Of a stretch of 64,000 bases of DNA, positions 28,701-37,063 are shown in pieces. The DNA is taken from positions 1,364,001 to 1,428,000 of the forward strand of contig NZ_JWLK01000001.1 in assembly GCF_000814005.1 (NCBI RefSeq), in the 5' to 3' direction. The notes beneath the pieces are model-generated. The model had not been told where the DNA came from, made no database searches, and saw nothing but the letters and a program-made list of their open reading frames with translations. The position numbers were made by a program, and so were the translations under genes. Numbering within the stretch: position 1 is the stretch's first letter; every line of letters starts with the position of its first letter. This DNA is from Ruegeria sp. ANG-S4. GTDB taxonomy: Bacteria; Pseudomonadota; Alphaproteobacteria; Rhodobacterales; Rhodobacteraceae.

Positions 28701-31360
28701 CCCAGCATTCCGGCTGCCATTCCAACGGCGTTCTGGCCGGCCTCTTCCAGGTTTTCGAGGCTCATTTCCACGCCGACAAATCCCAATGCCCTGATGCCGG
28801 CTTCGATGGCTTGATCAAACTCCATCAACAGCGTGTGTTGGGCGATGCGGGTAAAGTAAATCTCGGCCTTTTCGAGATCGGTGCGTGCGTGATCCAGCGT
28901 CGTTGAAACGATTTCGGTGCATCGTTCAAAATTACCGGTCAGATACTCCAACGTGGCGGATTGCCGATGGGCCTCAAACATGAGGTCATAGTTTTCGTCC
29001 CATCCGTTCGGTCCCAACAGTTCCAGGGCCACGTTCACAAAGGACAGCGCCGCGCTGTACGCTGCCGAAGCATAGGCTTTGCGTGCCGCCGAAAGGTCGA
29101 GTTGGGCAAGGTCGATCTGCTCGTCGCGATCAGTTATCCCGTCGCGCCCGATGTTCAGTTGATCGACAACTTCGAAGATCCTGTCGTTCAGCTCATCTGC
29201 CGACAATCGTGACCGCAGCTGACGGCCAATCGCAAGATGCACACTGTTGTGGTCTTCGATGTCTATCAGGCTATACGCCGCCTGCTGAACACGGTCATGT
29301 TGGAAGGCGAACTCGCGCACAACCAGCGGGGAAAGCGCATTGTCATCCTCGGTTACGATCAAATCGGACAGAGGTCTGATCAGGTCTTCCTGAATGGCGG
29401 GCAGCAGGCACTCGAACGCCTCTTGCGGTTCAATCTTTCGGATCAGGGCAAGCGTGTCGATATCAAACTGGCTGCCGATACAGGCAGCGAGCTGAAGGGC
29501 CGATTGCGTGTCGGGCTCCAGTCTGCGCAGTCTTTCAAGCAGCAGGTCCACGACGTTATCGGTGATTTTAGCCGCGCGGATTGCCTGAATATCCCAAGTC
29601 CAGCGAACCGGGGCGTCCGGATTGTCCGAAGTTTGAAAAATCAGGCCTTCATGGTGCAGATCGATCAGGAATTGTCGGGCAAAAAACGGGTTGCCCTGGG
29701 TTTTTTGAACGACAAGCTGCGCCAACTCGAACAGCTGTGACGCGTCCGTTTGCAAAGTGTCCGCGATCAGGTTCGCGATGTCCGACATGCCAAGCGGAGC
29801 CAGCGCCAGGCTGGAAAGTTTGCCACCAGCGTCGCGCACCGAATCCAACGCCAGCGTCATGGGGTGCATCGCGTCCACTTCGTTGCTGCGATAAGCCCCG
29901 ATCAGCAGCAAGCGACCGATCTGGTCATCCGTCAGAACCACCTTCAACAGTCCAAGCGTCGCGCTGTCAGCCCATTGCAGGTCATCAAGAAACAGGACCA
30001 GCACCCGGTCATGGGCACAGAGCGCCCTCAGGAACTTTCGGACCGTCTGATTAAAGCGGTTCGTGGCCTCTGTCGCATCCAGCTCGGCTGCGGTCGGTTG
30101 CGGGCCGATGATCAATTCCAATTCCGGCAGGACATCCAGTATGACTGACGCGTTGGGAGCCAACGCCTCGTTCAGTTCCTCGCGCCAGCGCGCCAGACGG
30201 TTTTCGCTTTCCGTCAACAATTGGCGCACCAGATCCTGAAGCGCAACGGTCAGGCCGAAATAGGGGTCGTTCTTCTTGAATTGGTCGAATTTGCCCCGGC
30301 CAAAATATCCGCGTTCGCGCGTGATCGGTTTGTGGACCTCGTTAACCAGCGCGGTTTTGCCAACACCGGAATAGCCGGATACCAGCATCATCTCTGCCGG
30401 GCCCTGCCGTACGCGCTCAAACGCCTCCAACAATGTCCGCAATTCCCGGTCGCGCCCATAAAGCCGTTCGGGCACGGTGAAACGATCCGTCCTGTCAGAC
30501 CGCCCCGGTTCGAACCGGTCCAGACCCGCACCAAGGCGCACGGTTTCAAGGTCTGCAATGATGCCCGCCGCACTCTGGTATCTGTCCTCGGCCTTCTTGG
30601 CCATCATTCGTCCAACGATTTTGGACAGCGCCAGTGGAACATCCGGGTTGCGCCGATGCGCGGGAATCGGTTCGCGCGCCACATGGCAATGAACCAGTTC
30701 CAGCTTGTCGTCAGCTTCGAAAGGCGGCACACCGGTCAGCATTTCGTAGAACGTCGCGCCCATGGAGTAGAAATCGGTGCGATGATCCAAGGTCCGGTTC
30801 ATTCGGCCCGTTTGCTCGGGGGAGATGTAGGGCAGGGTGCCTTCCAGTACCTCCGGGCTTTTTAGAACCGGATGTTCGATTGAGAACCTCGTGGCGATAC
30901 CGAAGTCGATCAGCTTGACCTCGCCCGTGCCCGGATTGATCAAAACGTTTTGCGGCGAAATATCCTTGTGGATCACGTGTGCCTTATGAATACCCTCGAC
31001 TGCCCTTGCCATCTGAAGGGCGGTGTCCAGAAACTCGGCAGACGACAGCGTGCGTGTTGCCAGCAGATCGGCAATTGCCACCCCGTCAAAGTCTTCCAGA
31101 ACCATCATCAGCGACTTGTCGTGACGACGTAACTCCAACGCGTGAATCACGCCGGGCAGGTCGAGGCTGCTGGTGATTTCATATTCGCTGCGATAGCGGG
31201 CCAGTTTGCTTGCGCTCGGGAAATCGCTTTTGAGGATCTTTATGACGACCCGCGCGCCGTCCGAGTCTCGTGTGGCGCGGAACAGAAATGAATTGCCACT
31301 TTCATAAAGCCGCTCCGACAGGCGGAAGCCGGGAACAAAGGACATGCTCGTGTTAGCCAT
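25799..31360 (-). CDS. TOMM-type kinase/AAA-ATPase/GAF/adenylate cyclase fusion protein
   Basis: This 1853-residue cytoplasmic signalling protein has four recognisable parts. A Ser/Thr kinase occupies about 10-280 (VVIKIL Lys41, HKD 131-133, DFG 152-154). An AAA/STAND-type ATPase follows from about 300, with Walker A GYSGVGKT (329-336) and a VLVLFLDD Walker B, and then a long helical TPR-like middle. A GAF domain spans about 1330-1500. A class III adenylate/guanylate cyclase at about 1546-1732 has the metal-site segments MMSDLRGFS and FVGDAILVVFG. The last 120 residues look weakly PilZ-like. Kinase/cyclase fusions are a known companion of TOMM clusters. The ATG at 31360 overlaps the halogenase-like stop by 8 bp, so it is part of the same operon; an ATG at 31345 is a weaker alternative. 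A regulatory role is inferred. Confidence 0.88.
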   Translation of the reverse strand: MANTSMSFVPGFRLSERLYESGNSFLFRATRDSDGARVVIKILKSDFPSASKLARYRSEYEITSSLDLPGVIHALELRRHDKSLMMVLEDFDGVAIADLLATRTLSSAEFLDTALQMARAVEGIHKAHVIHKDISPQNVLINPGTGEVKLIDFGIATRFSIEHPVLKSPEVLEGTLPYISPEQTGRMNRTLDHRTDFYSMGATFYEMLTGVPPFEADDKLELVHCHVAREPIPAHRRNPDVPLALSKIVGRMMAKKAEDRYQSAAGIIADLETVRLGAGLDRFEPGRSDRTDRFTVPERLYGRDRELRTLLEAFERVRQGPAEMMLVSGYSGVGKTALVNEVHKPITRERGYFGRGKFDQFKKNDPYFGLTVALQDLVRQLLTESENRLARWREELNEALAPNASVILDVLPELELIIGPQPTAAELDATEATNRFNQTVRKFLRALCAHDRVLVLFLDDLQWADSATLGLLKVVLTDDQIGRLLLIGAYRSNEVDAMHPMTLALDSVRDAGGKLSSLALAPLGMSDIANLIADTLQTDASQLFELAQLVVQKTQGNPFFARQFLIDLHHEGLIFQTSDNPDAPVRWTWDIQAIRAAKITDNVVDLLLERLRRLEPDTQSALQLAACIGSQFDIDTLALIRKIEPQEAFECLLPAIQEDLIRPLSDLIVTEDDNALSPLVVREFAFQHDRVQQAAYSLIDIEDHNSVHLAIGRQLRSRLSADELNDRIFEVVDQLNIGRDGITDRDEQIDLAQLDLSAARKAYASAAYSAALSFVNVALELLGPNGWDENYDLMFEAHRQSATLEYLTGNFERCTEIVSTTLDHARTDLEKAEIYFTRIAQHTLLMEFDQAIEAGIRALGFVGVEMSLENLEEAGQNAVGMAAGMLGDTNPAALFDNPDVDSPEIALAQRSLRHLIIAAFLYNQQLFPQIVGTSVQLSLKHGNAPESALFFANFGLILGAFMGKFREGLAFGELALRLCDKFGAKAPSATVCLVTGVELIPWVHHVRNAIPVIERGYREGMNSGDILWAGYLVMYRVAIDTFAGKQIDEVLDAMPDQLDALLRAQNHGAIAGIHAHQLVLSTLAGRSHSSTDFSTENLEETAFLEACEENKMSMAICFYRILKAQALYVFGRPHEALAETRMVEPLLSFIINHPNLADHLLYQSLSIAALDAGGDTDPEMRAQLEANHERLSQWAESGPDNFRAKQLIVAAEIARLDGKDTDVLDLFDAAILSAQKGQFVQDEAIACELAARYVMKRRPNARIGMMYLRDARYAYQLWGAQRKVEELELEFPQLLTEHRDSRATIQTMAESTQGTVDTTTNQFLKGDLDLNTLLKAAQTISAEVALGRLLDRLLGILIENAGAQRGVLLLTRGDDIMIETEASVISDGSVAELPVPLDSEVGTRILPASVINYTARTHEVVVVDDAQIDERFMVDRYVQDSGTRSVLCQPILHQGELIGLVYLENNLVSSAFKPERARLLSLLSGQIAVSIRNAELVENLEDKVRERTEQLEMHASFIEQTFGRYLAGEVVDQLLKSADGLDFSGRKTTVTVMMSDLRGFSTLSDTLPPENIVTMLNNYLSEMTTVIQKYNGTIDAFVGDAILVVFGAPLQRPDDAERALACALEMQQRMARVNDWNTRNGLPEIEMGIGVNTGEVVVGNVGSDKRAKYSVVGSTTNLAARIEGFTVGGQVLIAEETRNAVKAPLDLREFRTVEPKGAGKPLKLFELIGLGGAHAISLSSQPVEMADLDPPITLKFRSVVEKQIVGDPVEGRIMRLSTTEARIRSDISPQPFTDLQLQIDWPDGTDPGMSLYAKVLDKTGENGGFAVRFTAIPPDARTILARLVQQNAAKAAG

Positions 31361-32666
31361 GGACGTTGTCACCCGCGGACCATTTGTTAGCGCCGTAATA
31401 GCCAATTCCGTGGCCGACCTGCGCAAAGTTCAACTCGGAAAAATTGCCGAATGGGATATATTTGGTCAACATTGGCAGTACGTCGCTCTCCCATCTTCTT
31501 GGGTCCGTGCAGGCCCCGATCCGGGCACCGGGCAGGTCGCGCCCCGCATCCAGAAAGTCTTTCATTGCATTCATATGGCGAGCTAAGTACGCGTGTTTTT
31601 CCGCGCGCTCAAGGCTGTTGGCAGCAAGGGTCCAGAATGGCGTGTCCCACTGTGACCCGCACGCATAATGCCATGCGATGAAAAGTGAATTACGCAGGAT
31701 ATAGGATCGCATCGTCTGGTTTGCGTGATCTATCGCGGGGTCGCTTAACGGGCTTTTGGATCCGTGGTCGGTCATCCAGCGTTGCGCTGTGCGCACCTGC
31801 ATGATCGTTGCCCCAATGGCCGTCGCCTCCAGCGGTTCGACAAATGATGCGGCGTTGCCGATCGTGAAGATGCGTCCATCAAACCACGTTTTGCGCATGA
31901 AGTTCGGAAAGCTCACGCGAACTCGGATTTCCGTCGGTTCCGTGTCTTCGCTTTCCAGGAAAGCGTCGAAGTCCTCAAGCACCTCTTCATCCGTGCTGAG
32001 TGTCGGATTGAAGACATAGCCGCAGGACGTCCAGTCACGCAATGGTATCTGAAACGCCCATCCATGCCGCCGCGCAATTGATCGAGACATGCTTGTATCC
32101 GCACTGGGCGGCAGGCGGCGAACCATTGCACGTCCGGTGGGAATCCAATCCATTCGGATGATGTCCGGGTCCATTGGTGCATCGGCCCACGCCCCTTTCG
32201 GAAAACCACGCGCGTCAAGGACATAGTCACAGTGCAACTGACTTCCGTCTTCGAACCCGATCAGAACGCCTTTTTCTTGTGTCACCAGTGATACGACTTT
32301 GCCGTCAATATGCGTCGCGCGAACATGATCGCTGATCAGATCAGTGACGCGACCCGCATCAAAGTGATACCCGTACAAACGCGGCGGCTGAAACCGGTTG
32401 ACGAAATCGGTGTTGTCCGCACCCCATCCTTGATACGCGGACCCCATTTTTACCGTTGCTCCGCAACGCTCGCCTATCTCGTCCGGGCCGACGCCCGAAA
32501 CCTCTTGCAGCCAAAGCGGGAAGCGCGGAGTCGTCCCCTCGCCAACCCCAATTGTCGGTATCCGGGAATCAAAGATGTGCCACAGTGCGGCATCGGGAAA
32601 GTAATGCGTCAGATGCGCTGCCGCGATGAAACCGGCTGTACCGCCACCCAAAACGGCAATCTTCAT
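31353..32666 (-). CDS. Flavin-dependent halogenase-family protein (tryptophan halogenase-like)
   Basis: This 437-residue protein resembles flavin-dependent halogenases. It has an N-terminal FAD-binding GGGTAG at residues 7-12, TIGVGEGTTP, a VKMGSAYQGWG segment carrying the position of the catalytic lysine, and IGNAASFVEPLEATAIG near the C-terminal FAD site. The usual WxWxIP signature reads WAFQIP here, with Phe for the second Trp. The ATG at 32666 overlaps the upstream stop (ATGA) and the GxGxxG fold begins at once; a longer reading lacks homology. It is coupled to the monooxygenase gene before and the kinase/cyclase gene after. The substrate could be the peptide or a group on it; halogenation versus hydroxylation is not decided by sequence. 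Confidence 0.85.
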   Translation of the reverse strand: MKIAVLGGGTAGFIAAAHLTHYFPDAALWHIFDSRIPTIGVGEGTTPRFPLWLQEVSGVGPDEIGERCGATVKMGSAYQGWGADNTDFVNRFQPPRLYGYHFDAGRVTDLISDHVRATHIDGKVVSLVTQEKGVLIGFEDGSQLHCDYVLDARGFPKGAWADAPMDPDIIRMDWIPTGRAMVRRLPPSADTSMSRSIARRHGWAFQIPLRDWTSCGYVFNPTLSTDEEVLEDFDAFLESEDTEPTEIRVRVSFPNFMRKTWFDGRIFTIGNAASFVEPLEATAIGATIMQVRTAQRWMTDHGSKSPLSDPAIDHANQTMRSYILRNSLFIAWHYACGSQWDTPFWTLAANSLERAEKHAYLARHMNAMKDFLDAGRDLPGARIGACTDPRRWESDVLPMLTKYIPFGNFSELNFAQVGHGIGYYGANKWSAGDNVHG

Positions 32667-33988
32667 GCGACGGCCTCCTGTGTCAGCGTTTCTGGATCGC
32701 GCAACATATGCTGAACGTCCAAAAGCAAGCGAGTAAGTGTCGTGTCGAATGGCGCTGCGCGCACAAGGCTGTTCATCCGCTCGGCCAATCCGGGTGACAT
32801 CGAATTCTCCCATTTGCCTGTGGCGACCCGCCACGGCCATTCGTTGTGCTGCGCCAAAAGTGACTGAAACCGTTTACCTGCAAACCCGCTGGGGCATTCG
32901 TCCAGACATTCTGCAAGCAAGCGAACACCTCGCGCCGCTGCAGTCATGCCCAAGCCCGCATAGGGGTCCAGCGCACATACGCTGTCACCTACAGCATACA
33001 GGTTTTCCGGCCAGTCGGGATAGTCTTCGTAGTGTCGCCGTCGGTTTGTTGTCCGGCCAAAGATGTGAACAGGGCTTGCAAGGCTCGCTTGTTTCAAAGC
33101 GTCATGCAGCGAGGCGTCGGGCAAGTGCGCGGTAAGTCTGAGGAAACCATCGTAATCGGTTGGCAAATCGGCATTTTCCGGGGACTGAATTACAACTCCC
33201 CACAGGTCGTTTTCGGCGCGTATCATCATACCGGCATAACCGTCCGATCTGCTTTCGGGCGCGATTGCAAGTCCGCTCCATTCCGGTGTCTGCCCAGGCG
33301 CAAACTGCACCCAACACGAGGCGTATTGGCGACCGGGCGCAACCTCGGACGTCGCAATCCTGGCGGCCTCTCCAAAATGTTGTGCAAACCAACGGGGCAG
33401 GCGCGATGCAGCGCCACTTGCATCGATAACAACATCCGCTCTTTGAATGCCTTGAGAGGCTCCGTTTTTAGTATCTAGGCAAACCCCACGAATACTTGCG
33501 CCATCCGGCGTCAGTTCGAACCCGGTAACCCGCTGCCCTGTGCACATACGAACCGTTTCGGTGTCCCGGATTAGGTCCAACAAGGCAGTTTCAATAAGGC
33601 ACCGTGATGCACCGTACAGCGTTATTCCGGTCTGAACGCGGGGCAACCATCCTGTGGACACCCGCTTCGCCACGTCAGAGCCCGCGTCATATGCCGTGGC
33701 GCCGCGCACCAACAGGGCGTCGCGCCATCCCGGTGCCAAATCGTCAAATGCCTGCGCCCCTGCACCCATCAGCATGTGCAAGCAATGGCTTTGGGGCACA
33801 GAGGGCCGTGATTTGGGGGCGTCACCCGACAGTTCCGCGTAGTCCGAACGCTCCAGCACGGTGACCCGGGCGAACCGATCCTTGAGCATCAGCGCTGAAA
33901 GCAGGCCTGCGATGCCGCCGCCAATGACAATCGCATGGGCGTCGGTCTGGCGTGATGGGTCGTGATTTGGATCGGGTGGCCGGGTCAT
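32663..33988 (-). CDS. FAD-dependent monooxygenase/oxidoreductase
   Basis: This 441-residue flavoprotein has the N-terminal Rossmann motif GGGIAGLLSA near residues 23-32, a PQSHCLHMLMGAGAQAFDDLAPG segment like group A flavin monooxygenases, DASGAASRLPRW, and the second FAD motif VGDSVCALDPYAGLGMTAAARG near residues 335-356. It lies between the unknown 174-residue protein and the halogenase-like gene, overlapping the latter by 4 bp. Two flavoproteins plus a P450 in one RiPP operon point to several oxidative tailoring steps. Substrate unknown. Confidence 0.82.
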   Translation of the reverse strand: MTRPPDPNHDPSRQTDAHAIVIGGGIAGLLSALMLKDRFARVTVLERSDYAELSGDAPKSRPSVPQSHCLHMLMGAGAQAFDDLAPGWRDALLVRGATAYDAGSDVAKRVSTGWLPRVQTGITLYGASRCLIETALLDLIRDTETVRMCTGQRVTGFELTPDGASIRGVCLDTKNGASQGIQRADVVIDASGAASRLPRWFAQHFGEAARIATSEVAPGRQYASCWVQFAPGQTPEWSGLAIAPESRSDGYAGMMIRAENDLWGVVIQSPENADLPTDYDGFLRLTAHLPDASLHDALKQASLASPVHIFGRTTNRRRHYEDYPDWPENLYAVGDSVCALDPYAGLGMTAAARGVRLLAECLDECPSGFAGKRFQSLLAQHNEWPWRVATGKWENSMSPGLAERMNSLVRAAPFDTTLTRLLLDVQHMLRDPETLTQEAVA

Positions 33989-33993
33989 CGAGT

Positions 33994-34518
33994 TCAGAAC
34001 GCGTTTTCGGGTACGTCGTAGGAAATCCGCTCGAAGGTTTGCGACACAACATACCGAAACCCGTCCGTTTTGCCGTTTGCGTCGCGCGGCACAAAGGGGC
34101 CGATTATTCGACGTTGATTGGGATTCAGGAAGTATTGGTTGTTATAGTAGTCGCCGTTCGGAAAGTTGAGGTGAAACAGATAGATACTGGGCGAACTTTC
34201 CACACCATGGACCTTGATGTCGCCGGAGACAGAGACACAGGCTTTGCCGGTCACCTCCAGATCGAACTCGCGCAAAACAAACAGGTCCTTCATGGTTTCG
34301 CCGTGCTCGTGCTCGGACACAAGCTCATCCAAATTGCCCAGGTCCTCCTGCCGGTAATGCATGATCTTGCCGGGCTCCTTCCAGTCGATCGTCAGGATAC
34401 TGGGGCCGGTATACAGATACTTGCCCTGGTCGTCATACATGATGGAGTGCCCCGTCCACATGCCAATCATAATATCGAAAGGAATTGCGTAATCGAAAGT
34501 TGTTGAAGAGGTGGCCAT
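33994..34518 (-). CDS. Hypothetical protein in TOMM operon
   Basis: This 174-residue protein has no signal peptide or membrane helix. I do not recognise a family. An early FDIMIGMWTGHS segment and alternating hydrophobic strands rich in aromatic residues are compatible with a small lipocalin-like or DUF1579-like beta barrel. AAGGACAC precedes the ATG. It lies 26 bp after the YcaO gene and 5 bp before the monooxygenase gene, so it belongs to the operon and may bind substrate or product. Confidence 0.75.
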   Translation of the reverse strand: MATSSTTFDYAIPFDIMIGMWTGHSIMYDDQGKYLYTGPSILTIDWKEPGKIMHYRQEDLGNLDELVSEHEHGETMKDLFVLREFDLEVTGKACVSVSGDIKVHGVESSPSIYLFHLNFPNGDYYNNQYFLNPNQRRIIGPFVPRDANGKTDGFRYVVSQTFERISYDVPENAF

Positions 34519-34544
34519 GCGTTGTGTCCTTGTCCGGGATGTTG

Positions 34545-36818
34545 TCAGAACTGAATGATATGAGGGTTCAGGTTTTCTTCGGTTTTTTGCGTTTCAAGCC
34601 AGCCCTGCCGGACGGGTACGTCATATAGTCGACCGGGCCCGAAACGGGCCCAGAAGTGGCGCAGACCAGGGGCAACCACGCGAACAACCGGAAAGCCCAC
34701 GTCAAGTCGGGTTTGATCCAAAACCAGCACATCGATTCCGCGTGCCTCAAGCAGGGATATGCAGGTTTCAATATCAGTCAGCACATCATCGCTCGCCAAA
34801 GAGCGGTGATCATTAATAGACGCCCAACCCGCCCCCGTATCAGGAGTCAGATAGGGAGAGTTCTCCAGCGTTACGGTCCGCCACCAGTTCACAGATTCAC
34901 TGCTGCCCAAATAGGTCATCTGGCCGGGCGAACCGCCGGTCTTTGGGACGGCTTCCAGTGATTGATTAACCTCGGTCAACGCGCGGGACAGGGCGGTTTC
35001 GGGGTCCAGATGGCAGCCAAAGCCATAGATGATATCCTGTTCGGCCTTGTCGGTCCGTCCCGAAATCGCAGCGAAAGTCGGAATGCCGATGTCGCTTGTC
35101 ACGTCAATGACGTCCAGCGTTCGGTTCAATTGACTATATCGGGCCATCATGCGGGCGGCGAAAGTGTCGCCGCAGCCGTCGAGTTTTACGCCGGGTCGGA
35201 CCAAACGGTTGTACCACCAGATTGCCACGGCGTCCCGTTCGACAAGCTCCAACAAACCCTGCAGGATGGCGTCTTCGATCGTGGCCCCGGCGGCGCACCC
35301 GTTGGAGTCCGCCCGCCCGAAGATGGGGCCTGTTCCCTGATACCCGAAATAGCACATGGAGGTCGGCAAGTAGCGTACGCTCTGCGTGCCCAGCGACCAA
35401 AGCGGGGTCCACTCGATTTCGGCCTCGGGATCAAAGGGTTCTGGCACCCAATGTGCCTTGTGGTCTTTCAGGTTGCTAGTTTCTCTGTTTGCGAATTGTC
35501 GGGGGCTGTAGCCCATGCAATCGTTCGGCGCGATTGCGTGGCCTTCATGGTCGACGAACCGGGCCATCTGCCGTGGCTCGGTTCCATCAAAAACGCCAGA
35601 ATACCGTTCCAGGGATTCAGCAACGGCACTGATGCGCGCCTGCTCGGGTGTGCGGCCCTTGCCGCCAGATCGCCGCCTGAGCCCTTCGCGGAGGAAAAAG
35701 CGCCTGTCATGCATGTCAGAAAAATTGTGATCGGCAGAATAGGTTGGCGTGACCCAGTCTTCGCCTTTGACGGGGCCGCTTCGAGTTCCAGGCTTCACCG
35801 TTCCTATGATCCCGGTTATCGGGCTGACATGGCGGTCTAGCGTCTTCAGGACTTTGCCAGCCTCAGTGGTTCGGTGCCCGCCATCCGTTCCGCGCAGTTT
35901 GGGTCTTGATTTCAGATCCAGCCTGCAAGAATGGGCTTGGCGATTTGCTTCGCCGCAGGCAGGGCATTGTGGCCTTCGGGTCAAAACGTGGCTTTGCCGC
36001 TCCAGCGTCAGGCGATCCGTGCTGATAACCCGGTCCGCCAGAACAGATGATCCACCAACTCCGATCCACCGCGTCACTTCGGTCGCCACTTCGGCCAGTG
36101 CAGGCAGTGCGGATGACCCAATGCCCGATGTCGGGACGAGCGGGAAACCGTCGCGCCGTTGCATCTGATGCGCGAAATGAACTTCCGCCCGTTTGTGCCA
36201 GCGCAGGCGGTGGGCAAGGCATTCCCAGCAGGCGGTTTCACGCGGAACAAATGCCGGTCCCAGCCAAGATTGAATCCCACCGGGCTTGACCAGAACCCAT
36301 GGTTTTCCTTCGGCAATCGCCTGCCGGTTCCATTCGTCCAGTTCAGGCGCAAGGTAGCTGTCTGTCACGACGACCCTCAATGCCCCGTGATCGACAACCC
36401 GTAACCCGTTTTGCTCAAGCAAATTCTGCAGGTCTTGCCTGGAGTTTTTGCCAAGGCACAGGATGTCAACAGACGTGGCCAGCATACGCTCGGCGGCCTG
36501 CGCGGCGTTGGTCCCAGCGAGGTCCCAGAACGCCTGTTGATTCCGCGGTTTCGACGCGGTGTCCTCGGCCAAAAATCCATGCCGCTTCAACAGGTCAAGC
36601 GCAGCCAACACGTCTGCGCTGGCGTGGTGCCGGCACATCCTTTCGAAGATATCCTCGACCTGATGCGTGCCATCCAGCAATGGCGCAAGATCGGAATAAA
36701 TCCGGCCTGTCAGACTGACATGGCCCTGTTCGCTGAACAGATACAAGCCGTCGTCTGGGTCGACGATCGGCTCGATGCTGGATTTGAAACGCGGTGCCGA
36801 ATTGGCACTGTCATACAT
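34545..36818 (-). CDS. Fused leader-binding / YcaO cyclodehydratase (TOMM biosynthesis)
   Basis: This 757-residue fusion forms azoline rings on Cys/Ser/Thr of a precursor peptide using ATP. Residues about 20-95 form a PqqD-like leader-recognition winged helix (LYLFSEQGHVSLTGRIYSDL, LLKRHGFLAE). About 110-320 is the ThiF/Ocin-type partner domain with two zinc Cys pairs (CWEC, CPAC). About 340-757 is the YcaO domain with ATP/Mg motifs AVAESLERYSG, GLLELVERDA and ALTEVNQSLE. The C-terminus ends NPHIIQF and lacks the PxPxP tail seen in many azoline-forming YcaO proteins. It directly follows the precursor gene, separated only by a 14-bp palindrome that also covers its ribosome site. Confidence 0.92.
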   Translation of the reverse strand: MYDSANSAPRFKSSIEPIVDPDDGLYLFSEQGHVSLTGRIYSDLAPLLDGTHQVEDIFERMCRHHASADVLAALDLLKRHGFLAEDTASKPRNQQAFWDLAGTNAAQAAERMLATSVDILCLGKNSRQDLQNLLEQNGLRVVDHGALRVVVTDSYLAPELDEWNRQAIAEGKPWVLVKPGGIQSWLGPAFVPRETACWECLAHRLRWHKRAEVHFAHQMQRRDGFPLVPTSGIGSSALPALAEVATEVTRWIGVGGSSVLADRVISTDRLTLERQSHVLTRRPQCPACGEANRQAHSCRLDLKSRPKLRGTDGGHRTTEAGKVLKTLDRHVSPITGIIGTVKPGTRSGPVKGEDWVTPTYSADHNFSDMHDRRFFLREGLRRRSGGKGRTPEQARISAVAESLERYSGVFDGTEPRQMARFVDHEGHAIAPNDCMGYSPRQFANRETSNLKDHKAHWVPEPFDPEAEIEWTPLWSLGTQSVRYLPTSMCYFGYQGTGPIFGRADSNGCAAGATIEDAILQGLLELVERDAVAIWWYNRLVRPGVKLDGCGDTFAARMMARYSQLNRTLDVIDVTSDIGIPTFAAISGRTDKAEQDIIYGFGCHLDPETALSRALTEVNQSLEAVPKTGGSPGQMTYLGSSESVNWWRTVTLENSPYLTPDTGAGWASINDHRSLASDDVLTDIETCISLLEARGIDVLVLDQTRLDVGFPVVRVVAPGLRHFWARFGPGRLYDVPVRQGWLETQKTEENLNPHIIQF

Positions 36819-36832
36819 GGGCGCATGCGCCC
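36819..36832 (-). promoter_or_regulatory. Perfect 14-bp palindrome between precursor stop and ycaO start
   Basis: GGGCGCATGCGCCC fills the whole gap between the TAA of the precursor gene and the ATG of the cyclodehydratase gene. In RNA it can fold as a 5-bp all-GC stem with a CATG loop, and the only purine-rich ribosome site (AAGGG) lies at its edge. It may reduce translation or read-through of the enzyme genes relative to the precursor. Confidence 0.5.
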
Positions 36833-37063
36833 TTAGCAGCAGGCGGGTGGGGCAACTGCGGAATCGTGGGTGTGAAGGTCGTCATCCGAAGCGTCGCTGG
36901 GCTTGTCCCCGAGGTTCACGATCTTTGTGAACGTCTTTCCGACCTCATCGCCGTATGCCTTGACCGCTGACGTCGGGTCCTGTTCCAGCAAGGTCCGGAA
37001 TTCCGGGTCTTTCCATGCTTTTGCGTGCATCTTGCCCCAGTCGTCATTTGTTGGTGCGCTCAT
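36833..37063 (-). CDS. NHLP-type TOMM/RiPP precursor peptide
   Basis: This 76-residue peptide begins with a nitrile-hydratase-alpha-like leader: AWKDPEFRTLLEQDP at residues 16-30 is the family hallmark, and AVKAYGDEVGKTFTKIVN continues it. The C-terminal region after about residue 50 is Asp/Ser rich (DKPSDASDDDL) and then HTHDSAVAPPACC, ending in two adjacent cysteines (75, 76) suited to azole formation. No Gly-Gly cleavage site is present. GGGAG lies 9 bp before the ATG. It is directly upstream of the YcaO cyclodehydratase, with P450 and SagB genes nearby, which makes the precursor call strong. Confidence 0.9.
   Translation of the reverse strand: MSAPTNDDWGKMHAKAWKDPEFRTLLEQDPTSAVKAYGDEVGKTFTKIVNLGDKPSDASDDDLHTHDSAVAPPACC

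Noticed and set aside
25799..31360. HKD instead of HRD as a sign of a dead kinase
   Set aside because: Kinases fused to AAA/GAF signalling modules commonly have HKD at this site; the Asp, the beta-3 Lys and the DFG are all present.
34962..35840. 292-codon frame on the plus strand
   Set aside because: It lies antisense to the YcaO gene, whose catalytic motifs are intact; its composition is typical of a reverse-strand shadow.
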